Positions 1-6,180 of a stretch of 43,312 nt of DNA are shown piece after piece. Source of the DNA: a virus; the IMG/VR virus record IMGVR_UViG_3300035698_001626, positions 1 through 43,312 of that record, one strand, 5' to 3'. Under the pieces are notes generated by a model. The model was not told the origin of the DNA and ran no database searches. It saw only the letters and a program-made list of their open reading frames with translations. Positions within the stretch are counted from its first letter, which is position 1; every line of letters starts with the position of its first letter. The position numbers were made by a program, and so were the translations under genes.

Positions 1-127
1 CCTTGACATGATCGGCGCTGGTCAAAATGACTGAATTTATTTTCAAAGAGCTTGAGCATGAGTATTGGGTTGATGGAGTTCGGTGGCCTTCGGTCACTGA
101 GTTTCTGTCACCGCTGAATGATTTTTC
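1..127. repeat. Terminal overlap, left copy
   Basis: These 127 bases are identical to 43186-43312. They hold the last codons of the annealing-protein candidate and the first codons of the exonuclease, so the two window ends join into uninterrupted, correctly overlapping genes. The exact length of 127 equals a common assembler k-mer, so this is most likely the signature of a circular assembly graph rather than a biological terminal repeat. Confidence 0.95.
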
Positions 128-659
128 TAAGATCAACCCGGCTGTGCTAAAGAAAAAAGCAAAATTTGGAAAACAGATCCATAAAATTGTTGAGCTTGAA
201 GCCCTGGGCGTGTTGGATGAAAGCAGCATATCACCTTTTCAGCTCATATATTTAGGGCATATCCGGCAATGGTGTGCTGATTATAATATTGATATTCACA
301 ACGCAATCGCGGAATTTCCGCAATATCACAGCCCGTTGAAATTTGCCGGGACGCCCGACCTTATCTTTCCAAATCCATTACTTGTGGAGGTAAAGACAAG
401 GCCGTTTAAGGCAGTAATTGACGGTTTACAATTAGCTGGGCAGGAGCTTTTATGCCGTGAAAATCACGGGTTTTCAAGACCGGCAGAACAACGGGTTTTA
501 TCATTAAGCGAAGCCGGGTATAAGTACCCGCTTGTAGCAACCCCGGCAGAAAGAAAAGAAAACATCAACCGTTTTATCTGGTTGACGAAGAAGTGGTGGG
601 CTGAAGGTGGGGAATATTCCCCAGAAACAATCGCACAAATGAGAACATGGAAGGCGTAA
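27..659 (+). CDS. PD-(D/E)XK exonuclease (YqaJ/RecB-like)
   Basis: Predicted 210-residue DNA exonuclease. The nuclease core is visible as GTPDLI followed by LLVEVKT, giving D111, E121 and K123, with a downstream Gln (Q135 or Q139) and a His near residue 52 where RecB-family nucleases carry an upstream metal ligand. Such enzymes resect double-stranded ends for single-strand annealing recombination. The ATG overlaps the stop of the annealing-protein candidate by 8 nt across the circular junction (ATGACTGA), which implies translational coupling and a shared recombination role. The motif assignment is firm; placement in the YqaJ subfamily is inferred from context. Confidence 0.8.
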   Translation: MTEFIFKELEHEYWVDGVRWPSVTEFLSPLNDFSKINPAVLKKKAKFGKQIHKIVELEALGVLDESSISPFQLIYLGHIRQWCADYNIDIHNAIAEFPQYHSPLKFAGTPDLIFPNPLLVEVKTRPFKAVIDGLQLAGQELLCRENHGFSRPAEQRVLSLSEAGYKYPLVATPAERKENINRFIWLTKKWWAEGGEYSPETIAQMRTWKA

Positions 660-664
660 AGATT

Positions 665-1399
665 ATGGAAGATCAAATTGACCCTAAAGAATTGGCAGTG
701 ATGGAAACACGAACCTCAACCCTTGAGGCGGCTATTGACGCACTTCAGGTGTATGATGCTGACAGTTATGCTGTAGCAGGAACCATGCTTTCTGAAATCA
801 ATGAAAACATCCGGTTCGTCCAGGGCAAAATGGCCCCGATTGTTTCGGCGGCACACATCGCCCACAAGGAAGCAAAAAAACTGGAGAATGATTCAGTCAA
901 CCCTGCAAAGGCTTTGAAGCTGAAAATCAATGTCAAGATAAGCGACTACCTGGTTGAACAAGCCCGGCTCAGGCGTGAAGCTGAACGCCTTTTGCAGGTT
1001 GCAGCCGAAGCCGAAGCAAAGATTGAACGTGAGCGCATTGAAGCCGAAGCCGAAAAGGTGCTTGATGCAGGCAATACAGAACAGGCAGAAGAACTGCTGG
1101 TTGAAGCCGAAACCGTTGCGCCGGAGCCTGTTTTTGTTGCAAAGACGGTTGAAAAGAAAGTTGATGTCGGCAGCGGTTCAATGAATGAAATTGTCGGCCT
1201 TGAAGTGATCCTGCCTGAAAGTATTGATGATATCCGTTCAGCTTGCTATGCAATTTCTCAAGGCTATTTGCCGGTTGACTCAGTGACATTTAAAACTGCA
1301 ATCCTGAAATCACATGCCAAAAATAACCGGCTCACAGGCAAGCATCACGGCGTTACTTTCAAGGAAACTCGGAAGGCCAGTATTCGGCGGGATGTATAA
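665..1399 (+). CDS. Coiled-coil phage protein of recombination module
   Basis: Predicted 244 residues, largely helical, with a long Glu/Ala-rich coiled coil around residues 95-155 and a small C-terminal domain. It lies between the exonuclease and the SSB-like gene. Similar coiled-coil proteins with an N-terminal 'A-x-x-M-L-x-x-I' helix are common beside phage annealing proteins, but their function is not settled. An in-frame ATG at 647 would overlap the exonuclease; the ATG at 665 was preferred because GGAAGG lies 10 nt upstream and it starts just after the previous stop. It could be a host-nuclease inhibitor or a DNA-binding accessory factor, but nothing in the sequence proves either. Confidence 0.7.
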   Translation: MEDQIDPKELAVMETRTSTLEAAIDALQVYDADSYAVAGTMLSEINENIRFVQGKMAPIVSAAHIAHKEAKKLENDSVNPAKALKLKINVKISDYLVEQARLRREAERLLQVAAEAEAKIERERIEAEAEKVLDAGNTEQAEELLVEAETVAPEPVFVAKTVEKKVDVGSGSMNEIVGLEVILPESIDDIRSACYAISQGYLPVDSVTFKTAILKSHAKNNRLTGKHHGVTFKETRKASIRRDV

Positions 1400-1466
1400 A
1401 TTGATAACTACTGATTGCGATAGTTGTGCAAAACGTGAAGGTTGCCCAGCGCATCCAGTTAAATAA
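1392..1466 (+). CDS. 24-residue Cys-pair microprotein
   Basis: Short ORF starting inside the end of the upstream gene (overlap ATGTATAA) and ending before the SSB-like gene. The peptide carries a CDSC pair, then a Cys and a His eight residues later (TDCDSCAKREGCPAH), a spacing compatible with a single zinc knuckle. The Shine-Dalgarno is poor (GGCGGG directly next to the ATG), so expression would rely on coupling. It fits the many small Cys-pair proteins of this genome but is short enough to be chance. Confidence 0.35.
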   Translation: MYKLITTDCDSCAKREGCPAHPVK

Positions 1467-1493
1467 ACCAGTTACAGGAAGGATTAAAAGATA

Positions 1494-1772
1494 ATGGCAT
1501 ACGAAGAGCGTGAAGGAAGTGGTTCACTATTCAAAAACGATTACAAGGAAAACGAGAATCAACCGGATTGGAAAGGCAAGATAATGATCGGCGGTAATCT
1601 TGTGAAGCTGTCGGCATGGGAAAAGGGATATGGCTCAGAAGGTAAAATAAGGATGTCGCTTGCAGTTGACACGTTTGAGCCTAAACCTAAAGACGGTTTT
1701 GCACAAGCGCATCAAGCTATTGATGACAATGCAATACAGAAAGATGTACCAGACCCAAGCGTACCGTTTTAA
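1494..1772 (+). CDS. SSB-like OB-fold protein (putative)
   Basis: Predicted 92 residues. A central stretch (PDWKGKIMIGGNLVKLSAWEK, then GKIRMSLAVD) looks like alternating beta strands of a small OB-type domain. The C-terminus is acidic and ends in DPSVPF, which resembles the D-x-x-I/V-P-F tail by which single-strand DNA-binding proteins recruit partner enzymes. Position after the exonuclease and annealing-protein candidate supports a role in recombination or replication. Strong Shine-Dalgarno (AGGAAGGA). The tail and context are visible; OB fold and DNA binding are inferred. Confidence 0.55.
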   Translation: MAYEEREGSGSLFKNDYKENENQPDWKGKIMIGGNLVKLSAWEKGYGSEGKIRMSLAVDTFEPKPKDGFAQAHQAIDDNAIQKDVPDPSVPF

Positions 1773-1783
1773 CTAGCCTACAT

Positions 1784-1837
1784 CCCCCGTCCGCTGCTGA
1801 GGAATTGTCCGACAGTGGCACATTGTAGGGGCGGGGG
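1784..1837 (+). terminator. Hairpin terminator after recombination module
   Basis: Arms CCCCCGTCC (1784-1792) and GGGCGGGGG (1829-1837) pair over 9 bp with one G-U, around a 36-nt loop, and are followed by TATTTTAT. It sits just after the SSB-like gene and before a new promoter, so it probably ends or attenuates the recombination-module transcript. The loop is long and the U tract imperfect. Confidence 0.55.
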
Positions 1838-1865
1838 TATTTTATCAACATATATATTGACTTTA

Positions 1866-1874
1866 TGCTATAAA
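1866..1874 (+). promoter_or_regulatory. Extended -10 promoter candidate
   Basis: TGCTATAAA is an extended -10 box (TGnTATAAT-like) 30 nt upstream of the ATG at 1904, directly downstream of the hairpin at 1784-1837. No good -35 lies at 17 nt, which is acceptable for extended -10 promoters. It would start transcription of the small-gene cluster. Confidence 0.4.
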
Positions 1875-1903
1875 TGACAACAAATATATTGACAGGAGGA
1901 AGT

Positions 1904-2191
1904 ATGGCAAACAAAAAACAAATAGATCAGCTGGAATCACTTCTTGATTGGGAGCGTGAAGACGGGAGGCTGCCAGAAAAAATAGATCTTTTCAATAGAC
2001 AGATTTCTCCGTCTTTGATATTGCGTGAAGTTAGTAGTAAAGCGTGGGAGCTTGAAGTTTTTGAACTAGCTGGCGATGTTAGAAAGCGACAGTGCCTTTT
2101 AATCAAACACACAACTCTCATTAATCTTGGGCTTACAATCTTAGATGCTGTAAAAAAAACAGAAGAACGATATCTCAAAACAGGTAAATAG
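1904..2191 (+). CDS. Hypothetical protein, helical
   Basis: Predicted 95 residues, not recognised. Mostly helical and charged, ending in a basic KKTEERYLKTGK tail. The ATG at 1904 was chosen over an upstream in-frame ATG (1874) because AGGAGG ends 4 nt before it and 1874 lies within the candidate -10 box. First gene of a cluster of short, mostly overlapping genes, typical of phage early regions. Confidence 0.65.
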   Translation: MANKKQIDQLESLLDWEREDGRLPEKIDLFNRQISPSLILREVSSKAWELEVFELAGDVRKRQCLLIKHTTLINLGLTILDAVKKTEERYLKTGK

Positions 2192-2199
2192 GAGACAAA

Positions 2200-2391
2200 A
2201 TGAAATTACCATATTTTTTCACATCACGCAGTAAACTGACTGCACGTATTGCAGAGCTTGAAGATAAAGCTGTAACGTACAGACGCACCATCGGCGGTTA
2301 TGAAGGTGCATATAAACGCTTCATAAACAATCTTGCACCGCATTGTAAAGACTGCCAGCATATTGCAAATAGCAGGGAGGTGGCGGAATGA
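2200..2391 (+). CDS. Small coiled-coil protein with CxxC pair
   Basis: Predicted 63 residues. Residues 10-35 form a heptad-like helix (LTARIAELEDKAV), followed by a Cys/His group (HCKDCQH) able to bind one metal. The helix plus Cys-tail layout matches the small proteins at 38497-38996. GGAG precedes the ATG and the gene overlaps the next by four bases (ATGA). Function unknown. Confidence 0.6.
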   Translation: MKLPYFFTSRSKLTARIAELEDKAVTYRRTIGGYEGAYKRFINNLAPHCKDCQHIANSREVAE

Positions 2392-2555
2392 AAAAATATA
2401 AAGCAATAAGAAATTCCGTTTATGATTCTGATACTGGGAAACAAATATTGGTTTTAGTGGTGTCAAACTGTTCTCATAAGTTTGCAAGGACAGCAACAAA
2501 AGAGCTTGTAAATAAACTAAACAGCATTGAGCGCGGGAAGGAAGGAACAAAATGA
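2388..2555 (+). CDS. 55-residue hypothetical protein
   Basis: Starts at an ATGA overlap with the preceding gene, with GGAGG 9 nt upstream, and itself overlaps the next start by four bases. A central hydrophobic strand (KQILVLVVSN) is followed by a basic helix. Not recognised; the tight overlap on both sides and good ribosome site support it as a real gene. Confidence 0.6.
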   Translation: MKKYKAIRNSVYDSDTGKQILVLVVSNCSHKFARTATKELVNKLNSIERGKEGTK

Positions 2556-2800
2556 GTTGGCTAACAAACATGATCGAGAAACCAGCGTTTACCAATTCCA
2601 AAGACTTTGAGTATCAAGTCCGGCGCAATTGCTTGATACCTGAAGCAGAGGAAATAGCTGATGACTTCTGCGGTGTTGAGCCACCGAATACTGACGTTGT
2701 AGATTACTTGAAATATACAAATAAACATCAGCGGAAGTATTACCGAACAATGGACATGCTCTGGAACCAGGCTTATCCAAATGAGGGGGTGCGGATATGA
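2552..2800 (+). CDS. 82-residue hypothetical protein
   Basis: Not recognised. Soluble, rich in aromatic and charged residues, with a Tyr-rich C-terminal helix (HQRKYYRTMDMLW). GGAAGGAA precedes the start; its start and stop overlap both neighbours by four bases, so the cluster is probably translated as a coupled string. Confidence 0.6.
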   Translation: MSWLTNMIEKPAFTNSKDFEYQVRRNCLIPEAEEIADDFCGVEPPNTDVVDYLKYTNKHQRKYYRTMDMLWNQAYPNEGVRI

Positions 2801-3102
2801 AAAAGCAAATATTCTTTCTACATGTTGGTATACTATCAATTGTGGCGGTATTGGCGTTCCTTGTTAATCGTGATTATACCGCCGAAATTGCCAATCTCAG
2901 ACAATCAAATCTCACTCTAAAAACTAGAGCGGGCGTAAACCAGAAGTACGCAAACGCCGTTGAGAAAGAGTTAATACAAGCATGGATGGATGTATGCTTG
3001 TTCAAGACTGACGCTGATATGTCAGACGATTACGACAAGCGATACATGGAGTGCAAGTGTATTGTGGTTGACGATATGAATAAACTTGTGGAGGGATTAT
3101 GA
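2797..3102 (+). CDS. Small membrane-anchored protein
   Basis: Predicted 101 residues with one N-terminal membrane helix (residues 5-23, FFLHVGILSIVAVLAFLV) preceded by MKKQ, then a charged helix (YTAEIANLRQSNLTLKTR) and a Cys-containing C-terminus (KRYMECKCIVVDDM). It would be inserted with the C-terminal domain outside the cytoplasm. Candidates are an early membrane protein or superinfection-exclusion factor, but the sequence does not decide. GGGGGTG precedes the start. Confidence 0.6.
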   Translation: MKKQIFFLHVGILSIVAVLAFLVNRDYTAEIANLRQSNLTLKTRAGVNQKYANAVEKELIQAWMDVCLFKTDADMSDDYDKRYMECKCIVVDDMNKLVEGL

Positions 3103-3254
3103 GCATTAACAGACTTATAGAAAACGGTTGTGCAATGGCTATGAAAGTGGTGTCAACAGGAGATAAGAACGACCTGCTAGAAGCCATTGAAATGCTAGAA
3201 GAAGCGCATCATAAAATGCGTATGGCTGAGATTGCCAAATGTTTGGCAACCTAA
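3099..3254 (+). CDS. 51-residue helical hypothetical protein
   Basis: Begins at an ATGA overlap with the previous stop, with GAGGG just upstream. The product is an amphipathic, Met- and Glu-rich helix pair (LLEAIEMLEEAHHKMRMAEIA). Unknown function. Continuity of the overlapping gene string supports it. Confidence 0.55.
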   Translation: MSINRLIENGCAMAMKVVSTGDKNDLLEAIEMLEEAHHKMRMAEIAKCLAT

Positions 3255-3255
3255 A

Positions 3256-3543
3256 ATGCCTAGTAAAGAAAGGCGTGATAGATATATTGCTAAAGGCATG
3301 TGTGCTCAGTGCGGTAAACATACACCGTCTGATGGGCGCACTAAATGCGGGATATGTCTATATAAAAATTGCATTACAAGTAGAAAATACTATGAAAACC
3401 ACACTGAGGAAAAATTACTTAAAGCCAGAAAAGACATAATAAAATACAGGCTAAATGGTTGTTGTATATCATGTGGTAATAAGCTACATATGGAAGCAGA
3501 CGCAGGCTATATGACCTGCATAAACTGTAGGGCAAGGGGGTGA
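3256..3543 (+). CDS. Zinc-ribbon phage protein
   Basis: Predicted 95 residues with two zinc-binding knuckles: CAQCGKH...CGIC in the N-terminal half and CISCGN...CINC near the C-terminus, joined by a basic helix. The arrangement (basic N-terminus SKERRDRYIAKGMCAQCG) is a recurring small phage protein type likely to bind DNA or RNA. The ATG at 3256 follows the previous stop by one base; a TTG at 3232 is an alternative. Confidence 0.65.
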   Translation: MPSKERRDRYIAKGMCAQCGKHTPSDGRTKCGICLYKNCITSRKYYENHTEEKLLKARKDIIKYRLNGCCISCGNKLHMEADAGYMTCINCRARG

Positions 3544-3544
3544 T

Positions 3545-4401
3545 ATGAATTTTTAACTCAACACATCTCAGCAAATACAAACGTATTTTTTGGTGGTGAT
3601 AAACATGGTGGAAGTCGTGCAAGCTACAAAAACGGGTTTTATTCAATGCGTGATGCTATACTCAGTGAATATGATGGTGTGTCACCACAAAACAATTGGT
3701 ATATGGACATGGGTGATATAGTAGAAGCAATCACGCTTAATGATCCTAGATACGACCCCGAATCACACAAGAACTATTCTCCCGTAGAACAGATTGGCGA
3801 AGCCGTTGAAGATTATATGCCAATATCAAAAAAGATAATTGGTATCCTTGACGGTAATCATCCTCTGAAGTTATGGCGGGTTGTTCCAGGATTAACAAAA
3901 CACATTTGTAAACTGCTTGATTGTCCGTTTGGTGACTACTCTGCAAAGATAGCATTTAAAGATATGTACGACAATTATCTTTTTAAGATTTTCACAACTC
4001 ATGGTAGAAAATCAATAAATTCCAACCTCCCAGACCCCGCACAACGTTGGGCAGCCATGCAGCGTGGTTTAAAAAATGCGTTGCGTAGACTTGCAGATGA
4101 TTGTATAGTGATGGTACAGGGTCACAGCCATCAACTTGTTCACGTTGAACCGCATAGAGATTTGTTCCTATACGATGATAGTGGAAGTTTGAAACAAGGT
4201 TATTTAGTGCCAACTATAGGAGCTAATTATATTTCACCTGATTTGCGGTGGTACATTAATAGCGGTTCATTCTTTAAAACTCAAATGGAAGGTTTCTCAA
4301 CCTATGCAGAACAGGCACAATATGCACCGTCAGTAATGGGATATTATGTGTTGAAAATAAGAGATTTTGAACCAGTTGGCGTTGACAGAATCACAGTATA
4401 A
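3545..4401 (+). CDS. Calcineurin-like metallophosphoesterase, frameshifted start
   Basis: All five metallophosphoesterase motifs are present if the N-terminus is restored: GDKHG, GDIVE, GNH, THG and GHSH. The best start is ATG 3545, preceded by an excellent AGGGGGTG site, but it reads only M-N-F-stop (ATG AAT TTT TAA). The -1 frame is open from 3544 to 4401 and encodes LTQHISANTNVFFGGDKHGG with no ATG, GTG or TTG before the first metal-binding motif. A single -1 shift on the T5 run gives a 285-residue enzyme. Starting at ATG 3646 would lose the GDKHG motif. Either a programmed shift, an error in the T run, or a disabled gene. Confidence 0.7.
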
Positions 4402-4472
4402 AGCATCAAATATCGTACACTAACACCAATTTAGTAGGTTAATGCGTTAAATATTACACATAGGGGGATGTT

Positions 4473-4652
4473 ATGAAAGAACAGATATTAATGGCGGTTG
4501 ACGAACTTGTTTCTAGCTTTTCATACTATGATCGTAAAGAAGATGAAGATTTATTGCGTGGAGACATTGAAGGTGCTGTGTTTCGTGGAGAAATAACAGT
4601 TGACGAAATCGTTGATAAATTTAGAGCTTCATTAATGGCGGGTCTCCAGTGA
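4473..4652 (+). CDS. 59-residue acidic hypothetical protein
   Basis: Not recognised. Acidic, helical, with GDIEGAVFRGEITVDEIVDKF in the second half. AGGGGG is followed by ATGTT then the ATG, a leader also seen before the gene at 5262. The 71-nt gap before it holds nothing obvious. Confidence 0.6.
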   Translation: MKEQILMAVDELVSSFSYYDRKEDEDLLRGDIEGAVFRGEITVDEIVDKFRASLMAGLQ

Positions 4653-4662
4653 ATAAACCACC

Positions 4663-4691
4663 TTGACAAGTGCGGTAATATCTGGTAATAT
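4663..4691 (+). promoter_or_regulatory. Strong sigma70-type promoter
   Basis: TTGACA (4663-4668), exactly 17 nt, then TAATAT (4686-4691), with TGG just before the -10 giving an extended -10. A start near 4698 would place the tRNA-like RNA within 10 nt of the 5' end. It is among the best matches to the consensus in the window and lies in the gap between genes. Confidence 0.7.
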
Positions 4692-4706
4692 TACTGCCTT
4701 CCTAAT

Positions 4707-4849
4707 GTGTGGTTGACGTGTAAGTGTTAGCCGTTTAAGTGTTGGGGCGTACAGGTGAAGAGAGCTAGTACCCGAATGGCGCAAGTCGAAGCGTGGTAGA
4801 CCTCCCAACAGGTATCTGCCAAAGCAGGTTCGAATCCTGCCAACCACAC
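4707..4849 (+). ncRNA. tRNA-like structured RNA
   Basis: The 3' part has a perfect tRNA T-arm: stem GCAGG (4824-4828), loop TTCGAAT, stem CCTGC (4836-4840). The next nine bases CAACCACAC (4841-4849) pair perfectly with GTGTGGTTG (4707-4715), like an acceptor stem, but the two strands are 125 nt apart and no CCA is encoded. A D-arm-like segment GTC-GAAGCGTGGTA-GAC (4785-4801) and an anticodon-arm-sized gap of 22 nt precede the T-arm, so about 69 nt seem inserted after the acceptor strand. No convincing anticodon. A strong promoter lies just upstream. It may be an interrupted or degenerate tRNA or a tRNA mimic. Confidence 0.45.
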
Positions 4850-4885
4850 ACCCTTTTAAACCATTTTACCAGAGGTATTATCACT

Positions 4886-5245
4886 ATGACAGCGGAACAA
4901 GTATGGAATTTTTGCGAGTTAAACCCGCACATTGAGTGCAAAGACAGCCCTGAAACTGAGCATTTAACATTTAGAAACAATCGCCTTGATTGGTACATTA
5001 ACGATGAAAATAGGCGTACTTGGATTGATTATGCTAAACTTGATACAATTAAGGATGTTGAAGAGCTTGTTTTTGAAATAAACCGTGGTCTTGAGCTTGA
5101 TTGCATAACCCGCATTACCGGATATTTCAGCAAGAAATCACAATGGAATCCAGGTAAAATTGCAGAGTTAAGAGATCGTAAAAAGCATGATGTAGTATTA
5201 AGCGATTGTAATTCAGCATGCCCCGTTGCACAAGCGGTGGGGTAA
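4886..5245 (+). CDS. NrdD C-terminal-like small protein
   Basis: Predicted 119 residues. Residues 74-98 (ITRITGYFSKKSQWNPGK...ELRDR) closely resemble the conserved C-terminal signature of anaerobic ribonucleotide reductase NrdD (RVTGYxS...WNxGKxxELxDR). The protein then ends in DCNSACPVAQ. No catalytic barrel is present, and this genome shows no other reductase gene. It could bind or modulate the host enzyme, supply a substitute tail, or be an adapted remnant. GAGG lies 11 nt before ATG 4886. The motif resemblance is from memory of the family, not from a search. Confidence 0.6.
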   Translation: MTAEQVWNFCELNPHIECKDSPETEHLTFRNNRLDWYINDENRRTWIDYAKLDTIKDVEELVFEINRGLELDCITRITGYFSKKSQWNPGKIAELRDRKKHDVVLSDCNSACPVAQAVG

Positions 5246-5261
5246 CTAGAAGGGGGATGTT

Positions 5262-5558
5262 ATGACAGCATCAGAAGAAACAAAAGTAGCACAAATGCAG
5301 GATGATTATGAAATCCGCATCACCGAACTTGAAGCAGAGCTGGCAAACAGCGTGCCAGTGGAGAAAGTGCAGGGTGCCCTTGATTGTATTATTAAATATG
5401 GCGGGTTTGATGGTGCGCACCATAAAGACTGGGTTCTTGACCAAGTTGTTAGAACCTTAATAGACGATGAAATTAAATATAATGAGTGGGTTGCGCTTGC
5501 CAAGTCAGGTGAAGAGGGTGAAAACACTTATGATTATAGTGAGGGCATAGCACCATAA
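5262..5558 (+). CDS. Conserved phage protein with HHKDWVLDQ motif
   Basis: Predicted 98 residues in two modules. Residues 1-32 (MTASEETKVAQMQDDY, ITELEAELANSV) are a leucine-zipper-like helix shared with other small proteins of this genome. The rest (GGFDGAHHKDWVLDQVVR ... GEEGENTYDYSEGIAP) matches a widespread phage protein family of unknown role. AAGGGGGATGTT precedes the ATG. Just after its stop lies a remnant of the KQNCPLLN tail found in its paralogs, which suggests the C-terminal module was swapped in. Confidence 0.65.
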   Translation: MTASEETKVAQMQDDYEIRITELEAELANSVPVEKVQGALDCIIKYGGFDGAHHKDWVLDQVVRTLIDDEIKYNEWVALAKSGEEGENTYDYSEGIAP

Positions 5559-5580
5559 AACAAAATTGCCCGTTGTTGAA
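5557..5580 (+). repeat. Vestigial KQNCPLLN tail segment
   Basis: These 24 bases match the reverse strand of 38504-38527 with one mismatch, and of 38725-38748 slightly less well. There they encode the C-terminal KQNCPLLN of two paralogs. Here they follow the stop codon of the 5262 gene and are not translated with it. Reads as a leftover of gene-module exchange. Confidence 0.6.
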
Positions 5581-5598
5581 CATTAAAAGGAGAGTACA

Positions 5599-5781
5599 AT
5601 GATTGAGAATCCGAAGGTTGGTATGAAGGTGGTGGTTAGTGGCCATTCCATAATCGTAGAAGAAGGTGATGTTGGTACTGTGGAAAGCTACGATGGAGGT
5701 TCAACTGTTAAAGTTAAAATGGACAAAGATAATGATATTTGGAGTTTTTCCCGCAAGAGTTTAACCGAAATCAAGGAGTAA
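5599..5781 (+). CDS. Small beta protein, N-terminal half of split paralog
   Basis: Predicted 60 residues (KVGMKVVV...EGDVGTVESYDGG, SFSRKSLTEIKE), which looks like a small beta-barrel of the type found in KOW/SH3-like domains. It matches residues 1-61 of the 138-residue protein at 40642. Here the ORF stops at TAA where the fused copy reads GAT, and the second half restarts two codons later. AAGGAGAG precedes the ATG. Function unknown. Confidence 0.7.
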   Translation: MIENPKVGMKVVVSGHSIIVEEGDVGTVESYDGGSTVKVKMDKDNDIWSFSRKSLTEIKE

Positions 5782-5784
5782 AAT

Positions 5785-6012
5785 ATGTATTTAGACGAAG
5801 CACTGAAAGCTGTGAGAGAGGATGAAAACATTGAAATGTCCTGGGGGTGTAAAGCGCGCTGGTATGCACACAAAGAATATGACGAAAGCATGCCGCTTAA
5901 AGACCTTCTTGAGAAGACCTTTTCTGTTAGACGCAGAAAACCACCCGTAATGGAACTCACAGTAGCCGACATTGAAGAAAGGTACGGCTGCAAAGTCAAG
6001 ATTGTTAAATAG
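5785..6012 (+). CDS. C-terminal half of split paralog
   Basis: Predicted 75 residues, matching residues 64-138 of the fused protein at 40642 (YLDEALKAVREDENIEMSWG, then ELTVADIEERYGCKVKIVK). The ATG corresponds to CTG in the fused copy; the same reading frame continues through stop and restart. AAGGAG 10 nt upstream, inside the end of the first half, acts as ribosome site. The C-terminal VADIEE-YGCKVKIV segment looks like a short helix plus strand. Role unknown. Confidence 0.7.
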   Translation: MYLDEALKAVREDENIEMSWGCKARWYAHKEYDESMPLKDLLEKTFSVRRRKPPVMELTVADIEERYGCKVKIVK

Positions 6013-6013
6013 T

Positions 6014-6099
6014 CGATAACCCAAACGTGGAGGCATACTCAAAGTATTTACAACCAATTCAACTGTGCAGGGCGGGTGTTTTACAAGACTCACCCGCCC
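6014..6099 (+). other. Conserved non-coding element, copy A
   Basis: 6014-6076 is identical to 41060-41122 except one base, which is better conserved than the flanking coding sequence. It contains a small inverted repeat ATACT-CAA-AGTAT (6035-6047) and then a 9-bp perfect hairpin GGGCGGGTG / CACCCGCCC (6070-6099). No U tract follows the hairpin, so it is not a plain terminator. Could be an RNA element, a protein-binding site or a recombination site. Confidence 0.6.
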
Positions 6100-6118
6100 A
6101 ACTTTAAAAGGGGATCAA

Positions 6119-6145
6119 ATGAATAAAGCATTAGACCGTGAATAA
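6119..6145 (+). CDS. 8-residue ORF with strong ribosome site
   Basis: ATG preceded by AAAAGGGGATCAA, the same leader as the gene at 41159 after repeat copy B, but it encodes only MNKALDRE before TAA. It is the last ORF before the terminators. Either a truncated gene remnant or a bare initiation site left by the duplication. Confidence 0.35.
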   Translation: MNKALDRE

Positions 6146-6178
6146 AAACCCCCTCAGTAGATGGGGATACTGAGAGGG
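6144..6178 (-). terminator. Terminator of leftward late operon
   Basis: On the minus strand the hairpin CCCTCTCAGTA / TACTGAGGGGG (TCAGTA/TACTGA core plus G-C base with one bulge) is followed directly by TTTTTATT (complement of 6141-6148). It lies 77 bases beyond the stop of the last leftward gene. Confidence 0.75.
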
Positions 6179-6180
6179 CG

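Larger units (their letters stand above)
5587..6121 (+). repeat. 0.53-kb direct repeat, copy A
   Basis: Matches 40630-41161 on the same strand. It includes the ribosome site, two ORFs that are one fused ORF in copy B, a 63-nt non-coding stretch with one difference, a hairpin and the next start codon. The two copies lie at the first and last positions of the rightward transcription unit. Confidence 0.85.

Noticed and set aside
969-1289. 106-residue minus-strand ORF
   Set aside because: Antisense of the coiled-coil gene; Gln/Leu-rich composition comes from reversing Glu/Ala codons.
4707-4849. tmRNA or ordinary tRNA
   Set aside because: Too short for tmRNA and has no tag ORF; too long for a tRNA, no CCA and no clear anticodon arm, so listed only as tRNA-like.
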